A DNA stretch of 64,000 nucleotides, taken from positions 62,001 through 126,000 of the forward strand of contig NZ_MWLQ01000026.1 in assembly GCF_010634855.1 (NCBI RefSeq), given 5' to 3'. Position numbers and translations under genes: made by a program. This stretch comes from Microbacterium sp. B35-30. Lineage in GTDB: Bacteria; Actinomycetota; Actinomycetes; Actinomycetales; Microbacteriaceae. Positions within the stretch are counted from its first letter, which is position 1. Every line of letters begins with the position of its first letter. This document shows positions 17,550 to 25,976 of this stretch, piece after piece. The notes under the pieces are model-generated. The model was not told the DNA's origin, made no database searches, and worked only from the letters and a program-made list of their open reading frames with translations.

Positions 17550-18374
17550 ATGTTCCGACACACGCGTCGCGTGGCGCTCGCCGCCGCGGCAGCGACCACG
17601 CTCGCCCTCCTGATCGGCGGGGCGGCGCTGCCGGCCACCGCCGAGCCGGCCGACACCGCACGGCCCTCCACTCCCAAGCCGACGATCGTGCTGGTCCACG
17701 GCGCGTTCGCCGACTCGAGCGGATGGTCGATCGTCGGCACCGCCCTGCAGGCGGAGGGCTATCCCGTGATCGCCTTCTCGAACCCGCTGCGAGGATTGAC
17801 CTACGACAGCGAGTACCTGCGGCAGTTCCTGAGCACGATCGAGGGACCGATCGTCCTCGTCGGCCATTCCTACGGCGGTGCGCTGATCACGAACGCCGCC
17901 ACCGGCAACCCGAACGTGAAGTCCCTCGTGTACATCGCCGCCTACGCCCTCGACGCCGGCGAGTCGGTCGCCCAGGCGAACGGGCTCGGCGGTGGTCACA
18001 CCGATGTCACCGATCATCTGGTGGTGCGGCCCTTCCCGGGAGCGTCCGAGGGCGATGCCGACGCCTACATCGACCCGGCCGCCTTCCCCGAGCTGTTCGC
18101 ACAGGATCTGCCGCTCGTCGTCGCGCAGAACATGGCGGCCACCCAGCGTCCGGGTGCGTTCGCCTCGCTGGTCACGCCGTCCGGCGAACCCGCGTGGAAG
18201 ACGATCCCGAGCTGGTACATGGTCGCCACGCAGGACCGCATCATCCCGCCGGAGGCGGAGCGGGCGATGGCGGAGCGCGCGGGTGCGAAGGTCGTCGAGG
18301 TCAAGAGCTCCCACGTGCCGATGATCAGTCAGCCTCTGAAGGTGCTGTCGCTGATCAGATCCGCGGCCAAGTGA
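17550..18374 (+). CDS. Secreted alpha/beta hydrolase
   Basis: A 274-residue alpha/beta hydrolase with a Sec-type signal peptide (basic MFRHTRRV, a hydrophobic core to about residue 32, likely cleavage after ATA). The mature part starts with IVLVHGAFADSSGW, typical of the EstC/salicylate-esterase-like group. The nucleophile elbow is GHSYGG and the C-terminal histidine is in SSHVPM. The ATG follows GGAAGGAAG at good spacing. Together with the preceding hydrolase it may form a small operon. A strong hairpin follows the stop codon. Secretion suggests an extracellular ester substrate, which is not identified. Confidence 0.85.
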   Translation: MFRHTRRVALAAAAATTLALLIGGAALPATAEPADTARPSTPKPTIVLVHGAFADSSGWSIVGTALQAEGYPVIAFSNPLRGLTYDSEYLRQFLSTIEGPIVLVGHSYGGALITNAATGNPNVKSLVYIAAYALDAGESVAQANGLGGGHTDVTDHLVVRPFPGASEGDADAYIDPAAFPELFAQDLPLVVAQNMAATQRPGAFASLVTPSGEPAWKTIPSWYMVATQDRIIPPEAERAMAERAGAKVVEVKSSHVPMISQPLKVLSLIRSAAK

Positions 18375-18376
18375 GG

Positions 18377-18425
18377 CGACGGATGCCGCGGCCCGGGTTC
18401 TCCGCCCGGGTCGCGGCATCCGTCG
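18377..18425. terminator. Bidirectional terminator hairpin
   Basis: CGACGGATGCCGCG at 18377-18390 pairs perfectly with 18412-18425, and the interior adds a CCCGGG self-pair. It sits between two convergent genes ending at 18374 and 18434, so it can serve both. It is built from the GGATGCCG motif that recurs through the window. Confidence 0.75.
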
Positions 18426-18433
18426 TTCCGGTC

Positions 18434-19045
18434 TCATCCCTGCGGCGGCGCGGGGTACGGGCGCTCCTGGAGGAGCTTCGCGAGATGAGCGGCGTTGCGG
18501 GCGAGGGTCGCCGTGGTCGACGCGACCTTCTCAGGCGTCTCGGGCAGGTCCTTGTAGTCGGTGGTCTGCATCGCCTCGCCGTTCCAGTAGACCCCGCCCT
18601 GCGAGGGGATGGTGAAGCCGACGTCGCCGAGCGCCTGGTAGAGATCGGCCGTGATGGCGTGAGCGCCGTCCTCATTGCCGACGACCACCGTCACCGCGAC
18701 CTTGCCGGCGAGGATCGCGCGCCCCTCGTCGTCCGTCTCCGACAGCTCGGCGTCGAGGCGCTCGAGCACGCGCTGCGCGACGCTCGAGAGGTGTCCCATC
18801 CACGTCGGCGTGGCGAAGACCAGGATGTCGCTGGCCAGCACCTTCTCGCGGATCTGCGGCCACTGATCTCCGTCGCCCATGTCGGCTTCCACTCCCGGCC
18901 GGATGTCGAGGTCGACCACCCGGACCTGTTCGCCGGCGACGTCGTGCTCGGCGAGCGCGTCGAGTACCTGCTGGGCGAGCAGTTCGCCGCTCGAGGCATC
19001 CGGCGAGGGCTTCAGGGTGCAGTTCAGTGCGAGTGCGCGGAGCAT
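18434..19045 (-). CDS. Flavodoxin-like NAD(P)H-dependent FMN reductase family protein
   Basis: A 203-residue flavodoxin-fold protein. The N-terminal strand MLRALALNCTLKPSPDASS is the phosphate-binding loop of the FMN_red family, and ATPTWMGHLSS is the second flavin-contact loop. Members are NAD(P)H-dependent FMN or quinone reductases in the cytoplasm. AAAGGA lies six bases before the ATG at 19045, which is preferred over an upstream in-frame ATG at 19072. It is a single gene converging on the secreted hydrolase. The electron acceptor is not known. Confidence 0.8.
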   Translation of the reverse strand: MLRALALNCTLKPSPDASSGELLAQQVLDALAEHDVAGEQVRVVDLDIRPGVEADMGDGDQWPQIREKVLASDILVFATPTWMGHLSSVAQRVLERLDAELSETDDEGRAILAGKVAVTVVVGNEDGAHAITADLYQALGDVGFTIPSQGGVYWNGEAMQTTDYKDLPETPEKVASTTATLARNAAHLAKLLQERPYPAPPQG

Positions 19046-19186
19046 GTCGATTCCTTTCGCGTCGGTGGGCACGCTACGGAACCCGCGGCGTTCCCGGCGG
19101 GGCCTTGACAGGGTCTCCCGCAGGTGGGTGGTGGTCGCGCGGGGTAGCCTTGCCCTCCCAACCGCTGCTCCTCAAGGAGGTGGCAT

Positions 19187-19681
19187 ATGAGGCCTGAGCC
19201 ATCGCCGGTCGGCCCCGGTCAGGAGTCCGTCTGGGACTACCCGCGTCCGCCGCGCGTCGAACACGTGGCTCGACGTGCCGTGATCCGCCTGGGCGGTGAG
19301 GTGATCGTCGACACCGACGACGTCGTCCGCGTGCTGGAGACGAGTCATCCGCCGGTCTACTACCTGCCGATCTCCGCGTTCGCCCCGGAGGCGCTGACGC
19401 CGGGCGAGGGGTCGTCGTACTGCGAGTTCAAGGGCAGCGCCCGGTACTTCGACGTGCGCGGCGGGGATCGGCTGCGACCGCGCGCGGCGTGGGCGTATCC
19501 GCATCCCGCCGAGGGTTTCGAGTCCCTCGAAGGCCGGGTCGCGGTGTACCCCCGTGAGATGGACCTCTGCACGATCGACGGCATCGAGGTCCGGCCGCAA
19601 CCTGGGCGGTTCTACGGCGGGTGGATCACCCCGGAGATCGTCGGGCCGTTCAAGGGGGACCACGGCTCCATGGGGTGGTGA
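19187..19681 (+). CDS. DUF427 domain-containing protein
   Basis: A 164-residue protein with one DUF427 domain: VWDYPRPPRVEHV at the start, VYYLPISAF in the middle and the CEFKGSARYFDV strand with its conserved cysteine and lysine. A second partial element, AVYPREMDLCTIDG, lies near the C-terminus. The fold is a small beta-tent whose function is unknown. A strong ribosome site AAGGAGG precedes the ATG. It probably forms its own transcript. Confidence 0.83.
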   Translation: MRPEPSPVGPGQESVWDYPRPPRVEHVARRAVIRLGGEVIVDTDDVVRVLETSHPPVYYLPISAFAPEALTPGEGSSYCEFKGSARYFDVRGGDRLRPRAAWAYPHPAEGFESLEGRVAVYPREMDLCTIDGIEVRPQPGRFYGGWITPEIVGPFKGDHGSMGW

Positions 19682-19756
19682 CGCTCCCGTCCCCGTCGGT
19701 GCGGGGCATCCGTCACCGCGATCTGCACAGCGAACACCCAGCCGGCTCCCTTGTCG

Positions 19757-19770
19757 AGCGATATATCGCT
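19757..19770. promoter_or_regulatory. Palindromic operator candidate for PadR regulator
   Basis: AGCGATATATCGCT is a perfect 14-base palindrome 44 bases before the PadR start codon. A related half-site, GGTATCG followed by GCATATCGG, lies just downstream. AT-rich palindromes before padR-type genes are commonly autoregulatory sites. The A/T core is striking in a sequence of this GC content. Confidence 0.55.
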
Positions 19771-19814
19771 AGGTATCGTCGGCATATCGGCACACACTCG
19801 TTCAGGAGGTCGTC

Positions 19815-20375
19815 ATGAGCGGTTCGTTCCCCGGATTCGGTTCCCGTCCAAGTGGTCAGGGCTCCGGTCTGCCCGGCAGTCTGTGGGATGCCATGGACCA
19901 GTTGAAGGATGCCTTCGAGCGCGGGTTCTCGCCGCGCGTCGGGCGCGGCGATGTGCGGGCCGCGGTGCTCGCGATCCTCGCTGAGAAGCCCATGCACGGC
20001 TACCAGATCATCCAGGAGATCGAGGCACGCAGCGACGGCGCGTGGAAGCCCAGCCCGGGGTCGGTTTATCCGACCCTGCAGCTCCTCGCCGACGAGGGCC
20101 TCGTGGCGGCGGAGGAGGCGAACGGCAAGAAGACGTACTCGCTCACGGAGGCCGGCCGCGCCGAGGCGGCGGCCGCCGACGGACAGTCCGCGCCCTGGGA
20201 GTCCTTCGGCTCCCGCGACACGGGGCGCACCAGCGCCCTCCCCAAGGCGGGCGCGAAGCTCGCGCAGGCGGCCGCTCAGGTCGGACGCGGGGGTACGCCC
20301 GAACAGGTGGCGCAGGCGGTCGAGGTGCTGGACGAGGCGCGGCGTAAGCTCTACTCGATCCTCGCTCAGGACTGA
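19815..20375 (+). CDS. PadR family transcriptional regulator
   Basis: A 186-residue PadR-type regulator. After a Gly/Ser-rich start, residues 48-115 form the winged helix: VRAAVLAILAEKPMHGYQII, GSVYPTLQLLADEGLV and the wing KKTYSLTEAGRAE. The C-terminal part is a short helical dimerisation region. CAGGAGG precedes the ATG. A perfect palindrome lies upstream, consistent with autoregulation. The next genes, a tiny ORF and an ABC1-family kinase, follow closely on the same strand and may be cotranscribed and controlled by it. Confidence 0.85.
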   Translation: MSGSFPGFGSRPSGQGSGLPGSLWDAMDQLKDAFERGFSPRVGRGDVRAAVLAILAEKPMHGYQIIQEIEARSDGAWKPSPGSVYPTLQLLADEGLVAAEEANGKKTYSLTEAGRAEAAAADGQSAPWESFGSRDTGRTSALPKAGAKLAQAAAQVGRGGTPEQVAQAVEVLDEARRKLYSILAQD

Positions 20376-20387
20376 GGGGCAGGCCGG

Positions 20388-20486
20388 GTGCCGGCACGGC
20401 ACCACGACCCGCGCGCCTATTGGCGCACGGTATTCCGGGCGACCGGGATCGCGGGCACGGCTGATGACCTGATCCGCACCGCCTAG
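20388..20486 (+). CDS. Possible 32-residue small protein
   Basis: A GTG-started ORF of 32 codons plus TAG fills the gap between padR and the ABC1 kinase gene. It begins MPARHHDPRAYW and ends DDLIRTA. GGGGCAGG upstream can act as a ribosome site, and its TAG stop forms part of the TAGGAG ribosome site of the next gene, which suggests translational coupling. Codon third positions are mostly G or C. I do not recognise the peptide; it may be a leader peptide or a real small protein. Confidence 0.45.
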   Translation: MPARHHDPRAYWRTVFRATGIAGTADDLIRTA

Positions 20487-20494
20487 GAGCTTCG

Positions 20495-22195
20495 ATGGCC
20501 GACGTCGGGAACCCGCGCGCCCGCTATCGCCGGATCCTGCGGTTCGCCGGGCGCTATATGGTCCAGGCGTGGTGGTACGAACTGTTCCTGCCGCGGTTCG
20601 GGCTCGGCGCGCTCGCCGCCCGCGGACGCACCCGGCGGCTGCGCACCATCGCGCGCCGCTTCCACGCGCTGGCGGTCCAGTACGGCGGGCTCATGATCAA
20701 GGTGGGCCAGTTCCTGTCATCGCGCCTCGACGTCCTGCCGCCCGAGATCACGAAGGAGCTCGAGGGCCTGCAGGACGAGGTGCCGCCGGTCGCCTTCCCC
20801 GCGATCCGCGAGCTCGCGGAGGCGGAGCTGGGTGTGCCACTGAGCCGCGCGTTCGAGTGGGTCGATGAGACACCGGTGGCCGCGGCATCCCTCGGCCAAG
20901 CGCACCGTGCCCGGTTGACATCGGCAGACGCCGCGGAGACCGGGTTCGCGGACGTCGTCGTCAAGGTGCAGCGGCCGGGGATCGAGGCGATCGTCGACGT
21001 CGACCTCGCCGCCCTCCGGCGCGTGGCCGGCTGGCTCAGCCGGGTCAAGGTCGTGCGCGACCACGTCGACCTGCCGCAGCTCGTCGAGGAGTTCGCGCAC
21101 ACCAGCCGCGAGGAGATCGACTACCTCCACGAGGCCCAGAACGCGGAGCGGTTCGCCGCCGACGTCGCCGGTGACCCGCGCGTCGCAGCCCCCGAGATCG
21201 CCTGGGAGCGCACCACCCGTCGCGTGCTGACGCTCCAGGACGTCACCGCGATCAAGATCAACGACGTCGAGGGGCTGCGGGCGGCCGGAATCGACCCGGC
21301 CGCCGTCGCGGTCGAGTTCGCCAACGTGATGTTCGATCAGCTCTTCCTCCGGGGCTTCTTCCACGCCGACCCGCATCCGGGCAACATCTTCGTGACCCCG
21401 GTGACGCGCGCGGCCGGCGACACCCGGCATCCCTGGACCCTCACGTTCATCGACTTCGGCATGATGGGCGAGGTGCCCGACACGCTGCGGCACAGCCTGC
21501 AGCGGCTCATGATCGCGGTGGCCTCGCGCAACAGCCGGCAGATGATCGACAGCATCCGAGCGGTCGGTGTGCTGCTCCCGTCTGCTGACACCATCGAGCT
21601 CGAGCGGGCCATGACCACGCTGTTCGCCCGGTTCGGCGGCATGGGCTTCGCCGAGCTGCAGAAGGTCGATCCGCGAGAGTTCCGCGATTTCGCGAAGGAG
21701 TTCGGCGACGTCGTGCGGTCGCTGCCGTTCCAGCTGCCCGAGAACTTCCTGCTGATCATCCGGGCGGTCTCCCTCACGAGCGGGATGTGCAGCTCGCTCG
21801 ACCCGGCATTCAACGTCTGGGATGCCGTGGAGCCGTATGCCGATCGCCTGCTCCGGGACGAGCGGGGCAACGTGGGCCGAGCAGTCGTAGAGGAGGCGGC
21901 GTCGATGGCGGGCGTCGTGGCTCGCCTGCCGCGGCGGCTCGACGACATGGTGACGCGCATCGAGGACGGTCGGCTCGTCGCCGACGTGCCGAAGCTCGAC
22001 CGGTGGCTGAAGCGCCTCGAGCGCATGGTCCGCCGCGTCGTCTCTGCCGTGCTCTTCGCCGGTCTGCTGATCAGCGGTTCGGTGCTGCGTGCGGAGGACC
22101 TCACGATCGGCACCGTGCTGATGGTCGCGTCACTGCTGCCGCTGCTGCACGCCCTGTTCGCGGGCTTCTCCGGCCGCCAGGGACCGTACGGCTGA
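20495..22195 (+). CDS. ABC1/UbiB/AarF family atypical kinase
   Basis: A 566-residue UbiB-like protein kinase-fold protein. The family KxGQ motif is in MIKVGQFLSSR near residue 70; the catalytic segments HADPHPGNI and IDFGMMGE follow near 290-330. Two hydrophobic helices at the C-terminus (about 510-535 and 538-558) anchor it to the membrane. Family members have ATPase activity and support isoprenoid-lipid or quinone metabolism; Actinobacteria use menaquinone, so a ubiquinone role does not apply directly. TAGGAG is the ribosome site. The gene follows padR and a tiny ORF, and a stem-loop ends the unit. Confidence 0.88.
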   Translation: MADVGNPRARYRRILRFAGRYMVQAWWYELFLPRFGLGALAARGRTRRLRTIARRFHALAVQYGGLMIKVGQFLSSRLDVLPPEITKELEGLQDEVPPVAFPAIRELAEAELGVPLSRAFEWVDETPVAAASLGQAHRARLTSADAAETGFADVVVKVQRPGIEAIVDVDLAALRRVAGWLSRVKVVRDHVDLPQLVEEFAHTSREEIDYLHEAQNAERFAADVAGDPRVAAPEIAWERTTRRVLTLQDVTAIKINDVEGLRAAGIDPAAVAVEFANVMFDQLFLRGFFHADPHPGNIFVTPVTRAAGDTRHPWTLTFIDFGMMGEVPDTLRHSLQRLMIAVASRNSRQMIDSIRAVGVLLPSADTIELERAMTTLFARFGGMGFAELQKVDPREFRDFAKEFGDVVRSLPFQLPENFLLIIRAVSLTSGMCSSLDPAFNVWDAVEPYADRLLRDERGNVGRAVVEEAASMAGVVARLPRRLDDMVTRIEDGRLVADVPKLDRWLKRLERMVRRVVSAVLFAGLLISGSVLRAEDLTIGTVLMVASLLPLLHALFAGFSGRQGPYG

Positions 22196-22214
22196 CCACT
22201 GCCCTCATGATCGG

Positions 22215-22247
22215 CGCGGAGGACACGCCACAGCCTCGTCCTCCGCG
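22215..22247 (+). terminator. Terminator-like hairpin after ABC1 kinase
   Basis: CGCGGAGGAC at 22215-22224 pairs perfectly with GTCCTCCGCG at 22238-22247 around a 13-base loop, 19 bases after the stop codon of the kinase gene. No U-tract follows. Confidence 0.6.
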
Positions 22248-22360
22248 GGGAGGAACCGCACGGTGACGACGCCGGTCGGGGGTGACAGCTGGTCGTAACC
22301 GGTCCGTGCCGTGCGCGCAACCCCGAAGCGCGCACCGCACCTTCCGCCTACCGTGACGGC

Positions 22361-23266
22361 ATGGCTACCGACAGACGCGACCAGTACACGTTCACCAACC
22401 CCGCTGAGATGTACGCCGCCTTCGATCCGAAGAAGCAGCATCAGCCGGAGCCGGGACTCGACGCCGAGCTGGAGCCGAAGGCCGATCTCGGCGAGGACAC
22501 CTATCGCGGCTCCGGACGACTCGCCGGCCGCAAGGCGCTCATCACCGGCGCCGACTCGGGCATCGGCGCCGCGACGGCGATCGCCTTCGCCCGCGAGGGG
22601 GCCGACGTGGCGATGTCGTACCTGCCGGAGGAGGAGAAGGACGCCCAGCGCATCGCCGGGCTCATCCAGGACGCCGGCGTCACAGCGCTCACGCTGCCGG
22701 GCGACCTGCGCAACCCCGGCTATTGCCGCGACCTCGTCGCGCGCGCCGTCGATGGGCTCGGCGGGCTCGACATCCTGGTGAACAACGGCGGCAAGCAGGT
22801 CTTCAACGAGGATCTGGCGACGCTCGACGATCAGCAGTTCGACGACACCTTCAAGACGAACGTCTACGCGATGTTCTGGATCACCAAGGCGGCCCTTCCG
22901 CACCTGAAGCCCGGCTCGACCATCATCAACACGACATCAATTCAGGCCTACAAGCCGTCCGAGATCCTCGTCGACTACGCGTCGACGAAGGCGACGATCA
23001 ACGCGTTCACCAAGGCACTCGCGCAGCAGCTCGCGCCGAAGGGGATCCGCGTGAACGCGGTCGCACCCGGACCGATCTGGACCCCGCTGCAGGTGACTGA
23101 CGGACAGCCGCAGGAGAAGATCGAGAGCTTCGGAGAGCAGACGCCGCTGGGTCGCGCGGGCCAGCCCGCCGAGCTCGCCCCGGCATATGTGTTCCTCGCG
23201 TCCGCGGAATCCAGCTATGTCGCCGGTGAGACGCTCGCGGTGACCGGCGGTTCGCCGACCCCCTGA
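22361..23266 (+). CDS. SDR family oxidoreductase (general stress type)
   Basis: A 301-residue short-chain dehydrogenase with an N-terminal extension of about 50 residues that starts with the segment QYTFTNPAEMYAAFD, typical of the YhdF/YhxC/GspP39 group of stress-related SDRs. The nucleotide motif is TGADSGIG, NNGG follows at the fourth strand, and the catalytic Tyr and Lys are in YASTK. TACCGT at 22349-22354 lies six bases before the ATG with no ribosome site, so the mRNA is probably leaderless. Substrate is unknown; homologues are linked to glucose or general-stress metabolism. The downstream gene starts about 180 bases later. Confidence 0.87.
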   Translation: MATDRRDQYTFTNPAEMYAAFDPKKQHQPEPGLDAELEPKADLGEDTYRGSGRLAGRKALITGADSGIGAATAIAFAREGADVAMSYLPEEEKDAQRIAGLIQDAGVTALTLPGDLRNPGYCRDLVARAVDGLGGLDILVNNGGKQVFNEDLATLDDQQFDDTFKTNVYAMFWITKAALPHLKPGSTIINTTSIQAYKPSEILVDYASTKATINAFTKALAQQLAPKGIRVNAVAPGPIWTPLQVTDGQPQEKIESFGEQTPLGRAGQPAELAPAYVFLASAESSYVAGETLAVTGGSPTP

Positions 23267-23446
23267 CCGCATCCCGGGCGAGCGGCGGGCGCCGGTGCGG
23301 ATCCGGGGATGGCCGGGACCGCGGTGGCGGCATCCGTCCCGGAGAGGGGGCGGTCGTGGGCATCGGCCGGTCCGCGCCGCTGCTCTCTAGACTGCGAGAA
23401 CGGATGATCGAGCCTCTGGGCTGGACGGACGAGTGGAGGAGCGGCG

Positions 23447-24532
23447 ATGCAGCTGGGAATGGTGGGCCTGGGCCGGATGGGCGGCAACATCGTCCGGCGT
23501 CTGATGCGGGACGGCCACGAGTGCGTCGTGTACGACGTGAGCGCGGACGTCGTCAGCCGCCTGGCGGCGGAGGGCGCCGTGGGATCGGGCAGTCTGGCCG
23601 AACTGGTGGCGCAGCTCGAGGCACCGCGTGCGATCTGGCTGATGATCCCGGCGGGACTGACCGGGAAGGTCGTCGACGAGGTCGCGGCACTGCTCGAGCC
23701 CGGCGACATCATCATCGACGGCGGCAACTCGAACTACCGCGACGATGTGCGGCGCGCGGCGGCTCTGAAGGGCAGCGGCGTCCACTACGTCGACGTCGGC
23801 ACGAGCGGGGGCGTCTTCGGGCTGGAGCGGGGGTACTGCCTGATGGTGGGCGGCCCCGACGAGGCGTTCCAGCGCATCGAGCCGATCCTCCGGACCATCG
23901 CGCCCGGCAGCGGCGAGGCGGGGCGCACACCCGGCCGCGCGGGAGACTTCGCTCCCGAAGAGCTCGGCTACCTCCATTGCGGGCCATCCGGCGCCGGCCA
24001 CTTCGTCAAGATGGTCCACAACGGCATCGAGTACGGCGTGATGGCGGCGCTCGCGGAAGGACTGAACATCCTCGAGCACGCGGATGCCGGAGTGCAGGAG
24101 GCCGAGCATTCGGCCGAGGTGGCGCCGCTGGAGGAACCGGAGTTCTATCAGTTCACGATCGACACGCCGAAGGTCGCCGAGCTGTGGCGGCGAGGATCCG
24201 TGATCTCGTCGTGGCTGCTCGACCTGACCGCGGCGGCGCTCCAGGGAAATCCGACCCTCGAGGGCCTCGCGGGGCGCGTGTCGGACTCGGGCGAGGGTCG
24301 CTGGACGGTCAAGGCCGCGGTCGACACCGGGGTGCCGGCTCCGGTGCTCGCCGCATCGCTGTTCGAACGGTTCGCGTCGAGGGACGAGGACCAGTTCGCC
24401 AATCAGGTGCTCTCGGCGATGCGACTGCAGTTCGGCGGCCACCAGGAGCTGCCGGCGGGCGACGTGCTCGAGGCCGGCGGGCGTAAGTCCGAGTCCTCGA
24501 GCGGCGGGTCAGCGCAGATCGGACCGGCGTGA
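23447..24532 (+). CDS. gnd: 6-phosphogluconate dehydrogenase, decarboxylating
   Basis: A 361-residue short-form 6-phosphogluconate dehydrogenase (GndA/YqeC type), which converts 6-phosphogluconate to ribulose 5-phosphate and CO2. GLGRMGGNIVRRL is the nucleotide site, DGGNSNYRDD and VGTSGGVFGLERGYC bind substrate, and GPSGAGHFVKMVHNGIEYG holds the catalytic lysine. About 360 residues, against about 470 for the long form, fits the short, usually NAD-preferring subgroup. GGAGGAG precedes the ATG. A 35-residue Ser/Gly-rich tail follows the core, and the next gene begins within its stop codon. No other pentose-phosphate genes are adjacent. Confidence 0.88.
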   Translation: MQLGMVGLGRMGGNIVRRLMRDGHECVVYDVSADVVSRLAAEGAVGSGSLAELVAQLEAPRAIWLMIPAGLTGKVVDEVAALLEPGDIIIDGGNSNYRDDVRRAAALKGSGVHYVDVGTSGGVFGLERGYCLMVGGPDEAFQRIEPILRTIAPGSGEAGRTPGRAGDFAPEELGYLHCGPSGAGHFVKMVHNGIEYGVMAALAEGLNILEHADAGVQEAEHSAEVAPLEEPEFYQFTIDTPKVAELWRRGSVISSWLLDLTAAALQGNPTLEGLAGRVSDSGEGRWTVKAAVDTGVPAPVLAASLFERFASRDEDQFANQVLSAMRLQFGGHQELPAGDVLEAGGRKSESSSGGSAQIGPA

Positions 24533-25146
24533 CGAAGGTCGACCTGAAGAAATCGATCGACGCGTACACGGCACCGCGAGGGTCGTTCGAGATTCTCGAC
24601 GTGCCGCCGATGCGCTACCTCATGATCGACGGCCACGGCGACCCGAACACCTCGGACGAGTACGGCGATGCGGTCGGAGCCGTGTTCACCGTCGCGTACA
24701 AGCTGAAGTTCCTGAGCAAGGCCGAGCTCAGCCAGGACTACGTCGTGATGCCGCTCGAGGGGCTCTGGTGGTCGGACGACTTGGCGACGTTCACGACGGA
24801 GCGCGACAAGTCGCGCTGGAGCTGGACCATGATGAGCCTGGTGCCGGGGTGGATCGACATGTCGCACTTCGAGCGGGCACGGCAGGCGGCGGCGGCGAAG
24901 GCTGCGTCACCGGCTCTGGAACAGCTGCGCATGGCGGAGCTGACCGAGGGGACGTGCGTCCAGACGCTTCACGTCGGCTCGTACGACGACGAGGCGCCCG
25001 TGCTCGACGAGATGCACCGCCGATTCATCCCCGAAGCGGGCCTGCGCATGCGGGGGCTCCACCACGAGATCTACCTGGCGGATCCGCGGCGCACCTCACC
25101 GGAGCGACTGCGGACGATTCTGCGCCAGCCGGTCGAACCGGCGTAG
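24529..25146 (+). CDS. GyrI-like small-molecule-binding protein
   Basis: A 205-residue stand-alone GyrI-like (AraC E-binding / SOUL-related) domain protein with no DNA-binding domain. VPPMRYLMIDGHGDPNTS and MPLEGLWWSDD are typical of this cytoplasmic family, and HHEIYLADPRRTSPERLRT closes the domain. It starts at a GTG that overlaps the gnd stop, so the two are coupled. Members bind hydrophobic or cationic ligands and a few hydrolyse cyclopropanoid compounds, but no activity can be claimed here. Confidence 0.8.
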   Translation: MTKVDLKKSIDAYTAPRGSFEILDVPPMRYLMIDGHGDPNTSDEYGDAVGAVFTVAYKLKFLSKAELSQDYVVMPLEGLWWSDDLATFTTERDKSRWSWTMMSLVPGWIDMSHFERARQAAAAKAASPALEQLRMAELTEGTCVQTLHVGSYDDEAPVLDEMHRRFIPEAGLRMRGLHHEIYLADPRRTSPERLRTILRQPVEPA

Positions 25147-25217
25147 CCGGTCGACGCGGCCGGATGACTGTCGGCAGTCAGCCGGGGCCGAAGAGATCGG
25201 CCCCGGCTGACGACAGA

Positions 25218-25421
25218 TCAAAGCGGCCGGATGTTCGCTGCCTGCATGCCCTTGGGGCCACGCTCGGCGTCGAATTCGACCTTCTGGTCCTCGCGGAGCT
25301 CCTTGAAGCCCTCGCCGGTGATCGCGCTGAAGTGCGCGAACAGGTCGGCCGAACCGTCGTCGGGAGCGATGAAGCCGTAGCCCTTCTCCGAGTTGAACCA
25401 TTTCACGGTGCCAGTGGCCAT
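25218..25421 (-). CDS. cspA: Cold-shock protein, CspA family
   Basis: A 67-residue single-domain cold-shock RNA chaperone. The two RNA-binding motifs are KGYGFI (RNP1) and LFAHFSAI (RNP2), with the usual opening [16 protein letters not shown] lies 4 bases before the ATG at 25421. The same reading frame stays open for about 180 codons upstream without a stop, but that part contains no cold-shock sequence and the short start is the family norm. The long upstream region may be an mRNA leader, as is usual for cold-shock genes. Confidence 0.93.
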   Translation of the reverse strand: MATGTVKWFNSEKGYGFIAPDDGSADLFAHFSAITGEGFKELREDQKVEFDAERGPKGMQAANIRPL

Positions 25422-25976
25422 CGTGTCTTTCCTTCTTTTTCGTGGGCCGTGTGAACGGCCGCGGGTGCCACTCGCGCGAGCGCGCAGTGGACGTGTGAGG
25501 CGCGCGTGATGCGCGGGTGCGACGGTGTGCGAGGCGAACGACGCGGCGACCGCCGCGGACGCCTGCGGGTGCGTGGAGTGCACGCCGAGCGGCGACCCGA
25601 GGGCGCTCTGCGCCTCGAAGCCGTGGGAGCCGACAGCGACGAATCCTGCATACTCGCCGGCGGCCGTCGCGACGAAGACGTCGGGGTCGGCCTGGTGCCA
25701 GGCGAGCACGGGATGTGCTGGTGCTGCGGTGGAAGTGACGGAAGTCAAGGGAACTTTCAGAAGGTGCGCCTTCGCGAGGAGGAGAGGGGCACGGAAATCG
25801 ATGGGAGTGAAACCGCACGCGGCGGTGGGCGTCGGAAGCTCTGCATTCCTCGTTGATGGCAGAGGATGTCGACAAAACAGCCCGATCGGGCGTTCCAGGT
25901 TAGCACGGCTGTCTGTGCAGTGCGCACCTGTCGGTACCGGAACCGGCGGGCCGGACGAGACGCGCTCCGCCACGGC
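25422..25976. other. 555-base gap upstream of cspA
   Basis: The gap contains no clearly annotated gene. On the minus strand, 25530-25709 has coding-like codon use and reads [20 protein letters not shown] in frame with cspA, resembling short actinobacterial proteins I cannot name. Whether it is an old gene remnant, a leader peptide or part of a longer protein is unclear. The strand upstream of cspA probably also holds its promoter and leader. No hairpin or tRNA was seen. Confidence 0.45.
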
